A DNA stretch of 64,000 nt from Rhodococcus pyridinivorans (GTDB taxonomy: Bacteria > Actinomycetota > Actinomycetes > Mycobacteriales > Mycobacteriaceae), in NCBI RefSeq assembly GCF_900105195.1, contig NZ_FNRX01000002.1:2790001-2854000 (forward strand), given 5' to 3'. This document shows, piece after piece, positions 37,444-46,111 of this stretch. The notes beneath the pieces are model-generated. The model ran no database searches, had not been told where the DNA came from, and saw only the letters and a list, made by a program, of their open reading frames with translations. Position 1 is the stretch's first letter; every line of letters begins with the position of its first letter. The position numbers were made by a program, and so were the translations under genes.

Positions 37444-38198
37444 CGGCCTCCGCACCGGAACAACACCGTAGCGCTTTGGTCACCGGCGGCGCCGGCGCCA
37501 TCGGACGACATATCTGCCTTGCTCTGGCCCGATCCGGGTTCGCCGTCGGAGTCGGCTATCGAGGTGACAGCACACGGGCACAGGAAGTCGTAGATGAGAT
37601 CAACACCGAGGGCGGAGCCGCAAGGGCCGTCCCAGCGGTGCTGGACGATCCGGACTCGGTGATTCCGACGATCGCAAGGATGCACGCCCAACTCGGCCCT
37701 CTGGGTGTGCTGGTGAACAATGCGGTGGCCTGGCCAGACAATGTCGAGCAGGCGGAGCCTTTCTACCAGACCACAATGGACTGGGCGTCGCTTGTGCGCA
37801 CGAATCTCGAGGGCACCTTAGCGATCACTCGGCATTGCGCACAGGCAATGGCCCACCACCACTGGGGACGAATAATCACCGTCTCCACCGATCTGGTCGA
37901 CGGTTCGATGCAGTCCGATGTCTCGTACATCGCCGCCAAGGGCGGGATGACTGCGGCCTCACGCGCGCTGGCGTGGGAGCTGGGGCCGGCAGGAGTCACG
38001 GTCAATCTCGTAGCTCCCGGCCTGACCGCCGAGAAAGGCGCCACGATTGCCCCGCATGTCGTCGCCGAGCTCGTCGAACACACTCCGCTTCGCCGGTTGG
38101 TGACAGCGGCCGAGGTCGCCGCGGCGGTGGCGTTCCTCGCGTCCGAGAATGCAGGCGCGATCACAGGACATGTCCTGAAGGTCAGCGGCGGGCACTGA
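37440..38198 (+). CDS. Short-chain dehydrogenase/reductase (FabG-like)
   Basis: 252 aa from GTG 37440, overlapping the DLH stop. Classical SDR: cofactor motif VTGGAGAIGRH (15-25), NNAVAWPD, catalytic Ser in ITVSTDLVDGS, Tyr and Lys in SYIAAKGG and the C-terminal ITGHVLKVSGGH. Arginine/aspartate choice after strand 2 (VGYRGDS) suggests NADP(H). Likely oxidises or reduces a hydroxyacyl or cyclic alcohol of the pathway. Last gene of the gdo1 unit, followed by a strong hairpin. Confidence 0.88.
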   Translation: MTASAPEQHRSALVTGGAGAIGRHICLALARSGFAVGVGYRGDSTRAQEVVDEINTEGGAARAVPAVLDDPDSVIPTIARMHAQLGPLGVLVNNAVAWPDNVEQAEPFYQTTMDWASLVRTNLEGTLAITRHCAQAMAHHHWGRIITVSTDLVDGSMQSDVSYIAAKGGMTAASRALAWELGPAGVTVNLVAPGLTAEKGATIAPHVVAELVEHTPLRRLVTAAEVAAAVAFLASENAGAITGHVLKVSGGH

Positions 38199-38299
38199 AT
38201 CTCTTCGTTCCTTCGCTTCCGTCGAGCAGCAAAGGACGTAACGGAACCCGTGCGCCGCACACTCCGGCCGATAGACGAGGACAACGACACCGGACCCTA

Positions 38300-38351
38300 G
38301 ACAGATGCAGTGCCCCGCCAAGCTCATCCTTGGCGGGGCACTGCATCTGTC
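38300..38351. terminator. Long bidirectional hairpin between SDR and acyl-CoA ligase 1
   Basis: Perfect 23-bp arms with a 6-nt loop (38323-38328), between convergent genes. Among the strongest hairpins in the window. Confidence 0.9.
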
Positions 38352-38421
38352 CAGGACGAGAACCTCGCCTGCTTCAGAGTGACTGAACGCAACTCGTCTC
38401 GGAGCTGAACCCGTGGTACGG

Positions 38422-40047
38422 CTACAGCTTTTCCCACGTGTCGTCGGTGACACCCTCGTTCCGAAGAACTGCCTTGGACACCTTGCCGTTGGCAGTCAGC
38501 GGTAAGGCGGCGACTATACGCACATAGCGGGGCAGCGCAAAGGCCGGCAGATGAGGTTCCGCGAATGCCATCAATTTTTCGATCTCGGTGGTACTACCGT
38601 CGGTCATCTGCAAGCAGACCATCACTTCGTCCTCACCGAGATCACTCGGTACTGCGATCGCTGCTGCTGCAGCCACCTCCGGATGCTCGAGGAAGGCAGC
38701 TTCGACTTCGTAGCTGGAGATGTTCTCGCCGCGGCGACGTATCGAGTCTTTCAGCCGGTCGACGTATCGGTACATACCATCCGACTGTTTCCTCACCAGA
38801 TCACCGGTGTGAAACCACAGATTGCGACGTGAGGAAGTCGTGGCCTCGGGGGCGTTGAAATACCCCGCCGAGATCAGAGCAGGTTGCCGGGGGCGAATGA
38901 CGAGCTCACCGACGTGCCCGTCCGGCAGCGGGCAATCCGCGGCATCGACGACAGCGACCTCGTAGTCCGGATGGGGAAATCCCAGCAACCCTTCGGTGTG
39001 CTGGCCCAACGGGGTATAGAACGCCACTCCGATTTCGGTCATGCCGAAGCCCTCGGCCACTTCGACTCCGAAGTGGTCTTCGAAGTCGCGTTTGATGGCA
39101 GGTTCGATGCCCGGTCCGAGGATCACACGCAGTGCGGAGTTCTCCTTGTCGAACACCTCGGGTTTGCGGTTCCACAGCATGCTGCTCATCGCCCCGAGAA
39201 GGAAGGTGACCGTGGCCTCGGACTGACGCAGGCGGTCCCAGAACGCCGACACCGAGAACTTCGGACCGATGACCGCGCGTGCCTGGGCGCCCAGCGCCTG
39301 CAACAGCGTGGTCAGCGCATTGGTGTGAAATAGCGGCAAGCAGGTGTACAAGGTGTCGGCCGACGTCAACTGCAACTGCTCGGTGCAGATCACCGACCAC
39401 CAAAAGAACTGCCCATGGGGCATGATGACACCCTTTGATGGTCCCGTGGTACCCGAGGTGAACAAGATGGCCGCCGTCGTCTCCGGCGCTACCGTAACTG
39501 CTTCGGCGCCGGTCTCCCCGAGCTGGAACTCGACTGCATTCGCTACCGAAGCGTGGTGTCGATCCACTTCATCGTCGGCATATCCGTCCAGCGGCTCTGT
39601 CGAGATCCGGACCAACACCGGATCCGGGTGATCGAATACATCGCTCGCCTCGGCGAGATTGGCCTCGGTGACACGATCGAACACCACCACAGTAGGGCGT
39701 GCTGCGCGAAGTTGGTGGCGCAGCATCTCCCCCCGCAGTGCAGGATTGAGAGGAGTGAATACTGCTGCGCTCCACGCACACCCGAGGAACAGTTCGATCA
39801 TTTCTCGGCGATTGGCGGTGGCGACGACCACCCGGTCCCCGGGTGTGACACCGTGACTCTGCAAGAACTGAGCACAGCGGGCAGCGACATCGGCGAGGTC
39901 ACGTCCGGTATAGGAGCGATCAGCGACGGTCAGTACCGGTTCATCCGCCTGGTGTTCAGCAGCGTGACAAATGATTTCTTGGAGCGTACGACGTCGATGA
40001 GGCCACTGACGCCACGGATGCGCGCCGATCGATGCTGGGGTCTTCAT
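38422..40047 (-). CDS. AMP-forming acyl-CoA ligase 1
   Basis: 541 aa. ANL superfamily: ILFTSGTTGPSKGV (P-loop, near 195), GFGMTEIGVAFY, WFHTGDLVRKQSDGMYRYVDRLKD (hinge), RRRGENISSYEVE and C-terminal catalytic lysine in LPLTANGKVSKAVL. Activates a carboxylic acid as an adenylate and then a CoA thioester; closest in feel to the crotonobetaine/carnitine or aromatic acid ligases. It is a paralogue of ligase 2 next to it (shared TCLPLFHTNAL, WFHTGD, RRRGENISS). A hairpin separates it from ligase 2, so it may have its own promoter or receive read-through. Confidence 0.88.
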   Translation of the reverse strand: MKTPASIGAHPWRQWPHRRRTLQEIICHAAEHQADEPVLTVADRSYTGRDLADVAARCAQFLQSHGVTPGDRVVVATANRREMIELFLGCAWSAAVFTPLNPALRGEMLRHQLRAARPTVVVFDRVTEANLAEASDVFDHPDPVLVRISTEPLDGYADDEVDRHHASVANAVEFQLGETGAEAVTVAPETTAAILFTSGTTGPSKGVIMPHGQFFWWSVICTEQLQLTSADTLYTCLPLFHTNALTTLLQALGAQARAVIGPKFSVSAFWDRLRQSEATVTFLLGAMSSMLWNRKPEVFDKENSALRVILGPGIEPAIKRDFEDHFGVEVAEGFGMTEIGVAFYTPLGQHTEGLLGFPHPDYEVAVVDAADCPLPDGHVGELVIRPRQPALISAGYFNAPEATTSSRRNLWFHTGDLVRKQSDGMYRYVDRLKDSIRRRGENISSYEVEAAFLEHPEVAAAAAIAVPSDLGEDEVMVCLQMTDGSTTEIEKLMAFAEPHLPAFALPRYVRIVAALPLTANGKVSKAVLRNEGVTDDTWEKL

Positions 40048-40105
40048 TGTGCACTGTCTTTTCTGTCACCACCGGATCGGTGGCCACGTAGATAGGCCGC
40101 AATAT

Positions 40106-40140
40106 CGGCAGGGCTGCCGGAGTCTTCGGCAGCCCTGCCG
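40106..40140 (-). terminator. Hairpin between the two acyl-CoA ligase genes
   Basis: Perfect 14-bp arms (CGGCAGGGCTGCCG / CGGCAGCCCTGCCG), 7-nt loop, 16 nt after the ligase 2 stop. Marks the end of the gdo2-MHS-thiolase-DUF35-ligase 2 transcript. Confidence 0.8.
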
Positions 40141-40155
40141 TCATGGAAAGTGGTG

Positions 40156-41766
40156 TTACCGATCGTGAATGTGTTCGCGATCCCATGTGGTGTCGGTCCT
40201 GCCGCGCTCGCGGAGTTCCGCTTTGCGTATCTTGCCGTTGGCGGTCCTGGGCAGTTCGGCAACGATGTCGACGAAGCGGGGCACAGCGAACTTGGCCAGC
40301 CTGTCGCTGCAATAGGCCACGATGTCTGCTGGGCGCAGTTCGTAGCCCTCCTTGGGCACGACTGAGACCATGACCTCGTCCTCGGCCATGTCCGATGCCA
40401 CCGGAAACGCCGCGGCGGTTTCCACGCCGGGATGCAGACAGAGAACCTGCTCGACCTCGAACGAGGAGATGTTCTCGCCGCGACGCCGGATCACGTCCTT
40501 GAGACGATCGACGAATCTGAACCATCCGTCCGGCTCCCGGACCACCCGATCACCGGTATGGAACCACAAGTTCCGCCAGGCTTCGACGGTCTTGTCCGGC
40601 ATGGTGAAGTAGCCGGTGGCGAAGCCGAATGGCACACGGGATCGCAACAGCAGTTCGCCCGGAGTACCGTCCGGAACTTCCACGTCGTATTCGTCGACGA
40701 CAATCGCTTCGAAGTCGGGTTGCACGCGCCCCAGATAACCGGCCCGAGGCGCTTCTGGCGACGAGTTGATCGCCGCGTTCGTTTCCGTGGATCCGAACCC
40801 ATCGCTGAGATCGAACCCGAAACGCTGCCGGAAAGGTTCGAACAAGGTGGCCGGTGTGGCCGGTGACAACGCGATACGCACCCGGTGGGCACGGTCGAAG
40901 GGACCTGGCTCACGGGACCACAAGATGTTGATCATCGCACCGAGCAGATAGGTGACCGTAGCACCCGATTCGGTGACCTCTTGCCAGAATCGACTGGCGG
41001 AAAATCTCCTGCCGACAACGAAAGTGGCACCCGAGACCAGAGCCTGGACGAACGTATTGAGGGCATTGGTGTGGAACAACGGCAGACAGGTGTAAAGGAC
41101 ATCCTTCTCGGTGATACCGAGCTGCTCACTGACATTGACGCCCCACCAGTAGAACTGGGCATGAGGGCAACACACTCCCTTGGACACACCGGTGGTGCCC
41201 GAGGTATAGAGCAGTGCTGCGGTGTCTCCCGGAGCAACAGGCGCGGCCGGTCTCGCACCCGAGAGTGCGGGGAATCGCTCGACACGTAGCGCAGAAACCG
41301 GCTCGGCGGAAGGGCTGCCCAAGGACCACACCCGCTCCAATGTGGAGGGGAGGGTGATCTCCTGGAGCCGTTCGAGCAGAGCGGGTTCGATGACCAGAAT
41401 GCGGGCGCCGGAGTTGGCCAGCGCATGGAGAAGTTGCTCTCCTCGCAGTTCTGCGTTCAAGGGCACCGCCACCGCCCCCATCCAGGTAGCTCCCAGGATG
41501 GTTTCCAGCAGTTCGAGTCGATTGCCCGTCAGTGTCGCGACTCGGTCTCCGGACCGGATTCCAGCCTGTTCGAACACCGCGGCCGTCATGGCAGCGCGAT
41601 CACGAACCTGGATGTAGGTGTAGGACGAGCCGTCGATCTCGAGCAATGTCTTGCTCCCGAAGGCGTCGGCCTGTCGGTTCAACAACGCCGGCAACGTGCA
41701 TTCGGTGATGGGCAGTCCACGCAAGGGCGCGGACGCACGTTCGCGTGCAGCTAGTTCCACTGTCAT
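40156..41766 (-). CDS. AMP-forming acyl-CoA ligase 2
   Basis: 536 aa from ATG 41766, with AGGAG upstream and an overlap with the DUF35 stop (ATGA); the longer open frame to 42054 is antisense-like noise. Motifs: LLYTSGTTGVSKGV, DGFGSTETNAAIN, LWFHTGDRVVREPDGWFRFVDRLKD, RRRGENISSFEVE and LPRTANGKIRKAEL. The pair of ligases implies either two carboxylic intermediates or one substrate that must be re-activated after side-chain shortening. Coupled translation to DUF35 and thiolase ties it to a CoA-thioester route. Confidence 0.88.
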   Translation of the reverse strand: MTVELAARERASAPLRGLPITECTLPALLNRQADAFGSKTLLEIDGSSYTYIQVRDRAAMTAAVFEQAGIRSGDRVATLTGNRLELLETILGATWMGAVAVPLNAELRGEQLLHALANSGARILVIEPALLERLQEITLPSTLERVWSLGSPSAEPVSALRVERFPALSGARPAAPVAPGDTAALLYTSGTTGVSKGVCCPHAQFYWWGVNVSEQLGITEKDVLYTCLPLFHTNALNTFVQALVSGATFVVGRRFSASRFWQEVTESGATVTYLLGAMINILWSREPGPFDRAHRVRIALSPATPATLFEPFRQRFGFDLSDGFGSTETNAAINSSPEAPRAGYLGRVQPDFEAIVVDEYDVEVPDGTPGELLLRSRVPFGFATGYFTMPDKTVEAWRNLWFHTGDRVVREPDGWFRFVDRLKDVIRRRGENISSFEVEQVLCLHPGVETAAAFPVASDMAEDEVMVSVVPKEGYELRPADIVAYCSDRLAKFAVPRFVDIVAELPRTANGKIRKAELRERGRTDTTWDREHIHDR

Positions 41767-42089
41767 CGTTTCTCCTGGGCGTGGGGTGTCGGTACGTACC
41801 CGATCGGGTTGTCCGGCGCTGTCGGAGGTATCGAGGTCAGCTCGATCGTCGTTCCCGGTGTGATGGGCGGACCGTGGACGGCCGCGACGACGATGGGGCC
41901 GAGGTCGCAGCGGACGGAGGCGAAGCGAGTAGGTGGTTCGGTGTGTTGGGCGGTCCATTCTTCGACGGTGCCCTGCCGTGCCATGACGTTCTCGAATTCG
42001 TGACCATGGCAGTGAGGGCACAGGAGCCGGAACGGAAAGGCGACGGTGGCGCATCGGGTGCAGCGCTGCATCTGGATTCCGGTAGTCAC
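41763..42089 (-). CDS. DUF35 OB-fold protein with zinc ribbon
   Basis: 108 aa from GTG 42089, overlapping the thiolase stop (GTGA). N-terminal zinc ribbon CTRCATVAFPFRLLCPHC (two CxxC), then an OB fold (GTVEEWTAQHTEPP ... GPIVVAAVHG ... PGTTIELT). DUF35 proteins act as obligate partners of thiolase-like enzymes, for instance in the steroid side-chain aldolases Ltp2-ChsH2 and in acetoacetyl-CoA synthesis of archaea, where they channel the CoA substrate. Overlap with the thiolase gene on one side and ligase on the other strongly suggests a complex. Confidence 0.9.
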   Translation of the reverse strand: MTTGIQMQRCTRCATVAFPFRLLCPHCHGHEFENVMARQGTVEEWTAQHTEPPTRFASVRCDLGPIVVAAVHGPPITPGTTIELTSIPPTAPDNPIGYVPTPHAQEKR

Positions 42090-43231
42090 ATCGCCTCCAG
42101 AATCGTCATGTTGGCGCACGCACCATAGCGGTAGGTGACCATGCCGTATCCGGTCACTGCCGCCAGGCGTGCTTCGACTTGCCGCTTCCCGGCGTGCCCG
42201 AGCAACTGCGTAGTCGCTTCAACGAGCCCGTGCAGTCCCCCTGCCGACCCTGCCTGGCCTGCGGACAATTGCCCGCCCGAGGTGTTGACGGGCCATCGGT
42301 GGTGGAGCATGCGATGCACCGCTTTGCCGAAGTCGTCATCAGGCACGAGCCCGAGGTCGGCGAGTTGGATGAGCACCATCACGGGGTAGTCGTCGTAGAC
42401 GTTGACGAGGTCGATATCGGTCGGGTCCACGCCGCTGCGCTCCCACAGACCGGGTGCGATATCTGTCAATCCTGTCTGTAATCCGTCACCGGTGTGGTTG
42501 TCCCAGTTGATACTCCCGCCGATGGCGCGAACTCGGACAGTATGTCGGTCGGCAGCCAGGTCCGCTCGGGTGACGACGACAGCATCAGCACCGCTGACGG
42601 GGGGAACGCAGTCGAAACGCCGCAGCGGTGCGGCCACCATCGGGGCGGCGAGGTAATCGTCGAGTGTCATGGGCGTGCGGTAGACCGCACGGGGATTCAG
42701 CGATGCCCATTGCCGCTGGGCCACAGCGATGGCGCCGTAGTCGGTTTCCGCCAGTTCGTACTTTTTCATGTGGCGCTGGGTCAGCAGAGCGAACATTGCG
42801 TTGGGACCCGACATACCGGCAGGTGTGACGTGGTCTCGAGTAATGCCGTTGTATTCGGAGACCAGGATCCGGAAGTCGTCATGAGTCATACGGTCACCAG
42901 CGGCGATGACAATTGTGTTGGCGTCGCCGGCTTCGACTGCGCGTACCGCGTGTTGGAGCATGTTGACCCCGCTGGCGCCGCCGTTGGTGTCTTCCATGAT
43001 CCAGCGCAGACTCAAACCACACTTCACGGCCAGATCGACAGCATGGTCGGGTTTGAGGGTGAAGCTCGATACCGCCAGGCCATCGATATCCGCAATCGTC
43101 AAACCCGCGTCGGCGACAGCACTGCGGATGGCGGCAGCAAGCATCGATTGTGTAGTCGTAGCGCCGGCGGGATGCCGAGTGTAGGGCTCTTCTGCAGCGC
43201 CGATGAGGACAGCAGTGTTGGCGGCGCTCAT
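42086..43231 (-). CDS. Thiolase-like protein without the nucleophilic cysteine (Ltp2/SCP-x type)
   Basis: 381 aa. Thiolase fold: AAIRSAVADAGLTIADIDGLAV, then MEDTNGGASGVNMLQHAV where a canonical thiolase carries its acyl-accepting Cys (around residue 85-90); only Asn-Gly-Gly is found. The C-terminal half has NTSGGQLSAGQAGSAGGLHGLVEA and YGMVTYRYGACANMTILE. Cys-less thiolases paired with DUF35, such as Ltp2, are retro-aldolases that cleave a beta-hydroxyacyl-CoA without CoA transfer. By analogy this pair may remove a two- or three-carbon CoA unit from an aryl side chain (inference). It overlaps both neighbours by 4 nt. Confidence 0.88.
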   Translation of the reverse strand: MSAANTAVLIGAAEEPYTRHPAGATTTQSMLAAAIRSAVADAGLTIADIDGLAVSSFTLKPDHAVDLAVKCGLSLRWIMEDTNGGASGVNMLQHAVRAVEAGDANTIVIAAGDRMTHDDFRILVSEYNGITRDHVTPAGMSGPNAMFALLTQRHMKKYELAETDYGAIAVAQRQWASLNPRAVYRTPMTLDDYLAAPMVAAPLRRFDCVPPVSGADAVVVTRADLAADRHTVRVRAIGGSINWDNHTGDGLQTGLTDIAPGLWERSGVDPTDIDLVNVYDDYPVMVLIQLADLGLVPDDDFGKAVHRMLHHRWPVNTSGGQLSAGQAGSAGGLHGLVEATTQLLGHAGKRQVEARLAAVTGYGMVTYRYGACANMTILEAM

Positions 43232-44598
43232 ACCGACTCTCCGATGCGTCCTGTGTTCGCTGAGTTGTGATCGCGACCCGAGCCCGGCGTCGAAGTCTGG
43301 AACCGGCTTGCGGTCTCGGGAGCGCAGTAGACCGCGATGGTGCTGATCAGACCGAGAATCGCCAGGTAGATGGCGATCGGCCAGAAGTGCCCGGCCCAGG
43401 CGAGCAGGGCCGTAGCGATGAGTGGGGCAATGCCGCCGGCGAAGATCGCCGCGACTTCATGACCGATCGACAGACCGCTGTAGCGGACCTTGCCGGTGAA
43501 CAACTCGCTGAAGAAACTCGGTTGGGTGCCGATCATGGCGCTATGGCACAGACCCACGGCGACGATGATGGCGATCCAGATCATTGCCGGTGTTCCCGTG
43601 TTCATCAGCAGGAAGAACGGCACTGCCCACACGACGACGCCGATCGCACCGAAGAGATAGACCGGTCGGCGACCCACACGGTCGGACAGTCTGCCGAAGC
43701 CGACCATGGTGAAGGTCTGCACGACGTTGGCCGCAATGATGGCCGGCAGGATGACATCGCTGCTGATACCCAGATGACTGCCGTACGCCAGGGAGAAGAC
43801 CAGAAAGATGTAGGAGCCGCCGTTCTCAGCCATCCGCGCACCGACCGTGAGCAGGATGGAGCGCCGTTGCGTGCGAATCGCCTCGAGTGCGGGGTAACGC
43901 TCGACCTTGCCTTCGGTCTGCAGTTCTTGGAAGACAGGGGTTTCGGCGATCTTCATGCGGATGATCAAACCGGCGAGCATGAGAACCAGGCCCAGCAGGA
44001 AGGGGATGCGCCAACCCCATGTCAGAAACTGGTCGTCCGGAAGGAGAGTGACCAGGGCGAAGACCGACGATGACAAGATGAAACCGATGGTGACGCCGAC
44101 CTGACTGAAGGCGGAGAAGAAGCCTCGGCGATGGGGTTGAGCATTCTCACTGATCAGCAGCACAGCACCGCCCCATTCACCGCCGACTGCGATGCCCTGG
44201 ATGATGCGAAGCACAACCAGCAGGACCGGGGCCCAGAAGCCGATTTGCTGATAGGTGGGAAGCAGACCGATCAGTGCGGTACATACGCCCATCATCATCA
44301 AGGTGATCACCAGCATCGACTTCCGGCCGAGTCGGTCACCGAAATGACCGAAGACGACCCCACCGATGGGGCGGGCGGCGAAGCCGATGGCGAAGGTGCC
44401 GAAAGCCGCCAGCGTACCGGTCAACGAATCATCGCCGGTGAAGAACAACGGGCCGAAAACCAGTGCGGCAGCGGTGCCGTACAAGAAGAAGTCGTACCAC
44501 TCGAGGGCACTACCGATCAAGCTGGCCGTTGCGACCCGTTTGATCGGAGTCGCCGGTGGTGAGGGGTTGGATCCGGTATTGCCGGTGTCAGTTGTCAT
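43228..44598 (-). CDS. MHS-family (major facilitator) metabolite:H+ symporter
   Basis: 456 aa with twelve predicted membrane segments. Family signature at the start: SLIGSALEWYDFFLYGTAAALVFGPLFF, then GFAARPIGGVVFGHFGDRLGRKSML and QGIAVGGEWGGAVLL. Related carriers import aromatic acids, shikimate, citrate or dicarboxylates, so this is probably the uptake system for the growth substrate. It lies between gdo2 and the thiolase, with a 143-bp gap to gdo2 and a 4-nt overlap with the thiolase. Confidence 0.9.
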   Translation of the reverse strand: MTTDTGNTGSNPSPPATPIKRVATASLIGSALEWYDFFLYGTAAALVFGPLFFTGDDSLTGTLAAFGTFAIGFAARPIGGVVFGHFGDRLGRKSMLVITLMMMGVCTALIGLLPTYQQIGFWAPVLLVVLRIIQGIAVGGEWGGAVLLISENAQPHRRGFFSAFSQVGVTIGFILSSSVFALVTLLPDDQFLTWGWRIPFLLGLVLMLAGLIIRMKIAETPVFQELQTEGKVERYPALEAIRTQRRSILLTVGARMAENGGSYIFLVFSLAYGSHLGISSDVILPAIIAANVVQTFTMVGFGRLSDRVGRRPVYLFGAIGVVVWAVPFFLLMNTGTPAMIWIAIIVAVGLCHSAMIGTQPSFFSELFTGKVRYSGLSIGHEVAAIFAGGIAPLIATALLAWAGHFWPIAIYLAILGLISTIAVYCAPETASRFQTSTPGSGRDHNSANTGRIGESV

Positions 44599-44741
44599 CG
44601 ATCAGGTCCTTCGAACGTCTCACGTCCCGTGCGGAATATGTTCGGGAATTGGAGGGGAGGTGGGAGGGGGCTTGTGGGGTGGGGCTCGATGGTGCGATCA
44701 CCTTCGCAGTTGGGAGCCCCTCGAGGTGACCGAGATGGCGG

Positions 44742-45839
44742 TCACGGGTTCTGGTGTCCGTGGTTGTCGGTGTAGGCGGCTTCTTGGTAGAGGTCGAGTG
44801 CGTGCATGACGGGGAAGTCGTTGAACGAGAACAGGCACGCATCGTTGCGGTCGTCGTCGTTGGCGTGTTCGTGCCAGGCCCACGAGGGCACGCAGAAGAT
44901 GTCGTTTTCCTGCCAGTCGAACCGCTGCCCGCCGATGATGGAATGACCGCAGCCCTTGGCCACGTGATAGATCACCGACCCGGTGTGCCGATGCGCGAGC
45001 GTGGCCTGACCGGGACGCAGCAGCTGCATGTGCGCGCCCATCGTCGGCATGACCGAACCGCCGGTGAGCGGGTTGACGTACTCCATGATGATGCCGTCGT
45101 ACGGTGATCCGTCGGAGACCTCCGCGCGGGCGAGCAACGCCTCGTAGGTGCGCTCCCACGGGTAGGCCAGCAGCGGGGAGTAACGCTTGCTCCATCCGCG
45201 GTCGGCGGGGGTGAGGATCCCGGACCCGTACTCGCGCAGCGAGGTGTTGACGACTTTTCCGGGTTGCTGATGCAGCTCCGGATGCACGGCGTAGAAGTTC
45301 GCGTCGAGTGTGTTGACCAGGGGGATGTCGAGTCCGTCCTGCCAGATCACCGGTGAGCTGGCCGAATCGTTGCCGTGTTCGTGCCAGGTGCCGCTGGGGG
45401 TGATCAGGAAATCCCGCGCTCCGGCCTCGAGCCGGTCGCCGTCGACGATCGTCCACGCTCCTTCACCTTCGATGACGAACCGCAGGGCAGAGGCTGCGTG
45501 TCGGTGTGCGGTCATCGACTCGCCCGGGTTCATGATCTGCAGTCCGGTGTAGAGCAGACCCACGGCCGCACTGAGCTCCTTGCGACCGTCGTTGACCAGC
45601 ATCACCACCCGGCGGCCGGCATCGTCACCGGAGACCAACGAGGCCGATTCGAGCACCGACGGTCGCAGCTGCTCATAGCGCCACAGCATCGGCACCGATT
45701 TCGGTTGCGGATACCACGGCTCGATGTCGTTGGCCACCGTCCACAACGCTCCGGCGCCCATCGTCTCGAGCCGGCGGTAGAACTGCACCAGCTCGTCGGT
45801 GTCCTCCACGCGGGACCGGCCGAGGATGTCTTCCCTCAT
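44742..45839 (-). CDS. Gentisate 1,2-dioxygenase family bicupin dioxygenase, copy 2
   Basis: 365 aa from ATG 45839, identical to copy 1 through residue ~362 (ending GHQNP instead of GHQTVED...). Same two-cupin architecture and iron ligands. Its own promoter region contains an ATTTGATCAAAT site 66 bp upstream. It probably heads the MHS-thiolase-DUF35-ligase 2 operon. Absolute nucleotide identity with copy 1 means a very recent duplication or ongoing gene conversion. Confidence 0.88.
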   Translation of the reverse strand: MREDILGRSRVEDTDELVQFYRRLETMGAGALWTVANDIEPWYPQPKSVPMLWRYEQLRPSVLESASLVSGDDAGRRVVMLVNDGRKELSAAVGLLYTGLQIMNPGESMTAHRHAASALRFVIEGEGAWTIVDGDRLEAGARDFLITPSGTWHEHGNDSASSPVIWQDGLDIPLVNTLDANFYAVHPELHQQPGKVVNTSLREYGSGILTPADRGWSKRYSPLLAYPWERTYEALLARAEVSDGSPYDGIIMEYVNPLTGGSVMPTMGAHMQLLRPGQATLAHRHTGSVIYHVAKGCGHSIIGGQRFDWQENDIFCVPSWAWHEHANDDDRNDACLFSFNDFPVMHALDLYQEAAYTDNHGHQNP

Positions 45840-45855
45840 ATCAGCAACTCCTTCC
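44752..45855 (-). repeat. 1,104-bp perfect inverted repeat, right arm (gdo2)
   Basis: Reverse complement of 34983-36086, ending just past the shared ribosome binding site. With the left arm it brackets 36087-44751. Confidence 0.97.
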
Positions 45856-45904
45856 TACATCACTGCGGGGGAACAAACGCGTTGTGAGGGAACGGTAGAC
45901 CGTA

Positions 45905-45916
45905 ATTTGATCAAAT
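45905..45916. promoter_or_regulatory. ATTTGATCAAAT palindrome upstream of gdo2
   Basis: Exact copy 66 bp before the gdo2 start codon on the minus strand, within the divergent gdo2/nitrilase promoter region. Likely GntR operator for the gdo2 operon. Confidence 0.75.
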
Positions 45917-46054
45917 GCGAGACCTGACAACGAATTTTTTCATGACGGAAACATGACTAGGCAAGAGGCACTCTTCGAATAGGTGGTGAATTACCTGCTC
46001 GAACCTCTGAACGCCCAACTCTCGATCGAGGCACCTCTTGCGAGTAGACGTATA

Positions 46055-46066
46055 ATTTGATCAAAT
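46055..46066. promoter_or_regulatory. ATTTGATCAAAT palindrome upstream of the nitrilase
   Basis: Exact copy ending 46 bp before ATG 46112. With the site at 45905 it controls the divergent promoters; the regulator is probably the FadR-like GntR encoded in the nitrilase operon (48845-49543). Confidence 0.78.
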
Positions 46067-46111
46067 CCTAGGCATGATGGTCTACACGTTCAGCAACGAA
46101 GGACACCGGAG

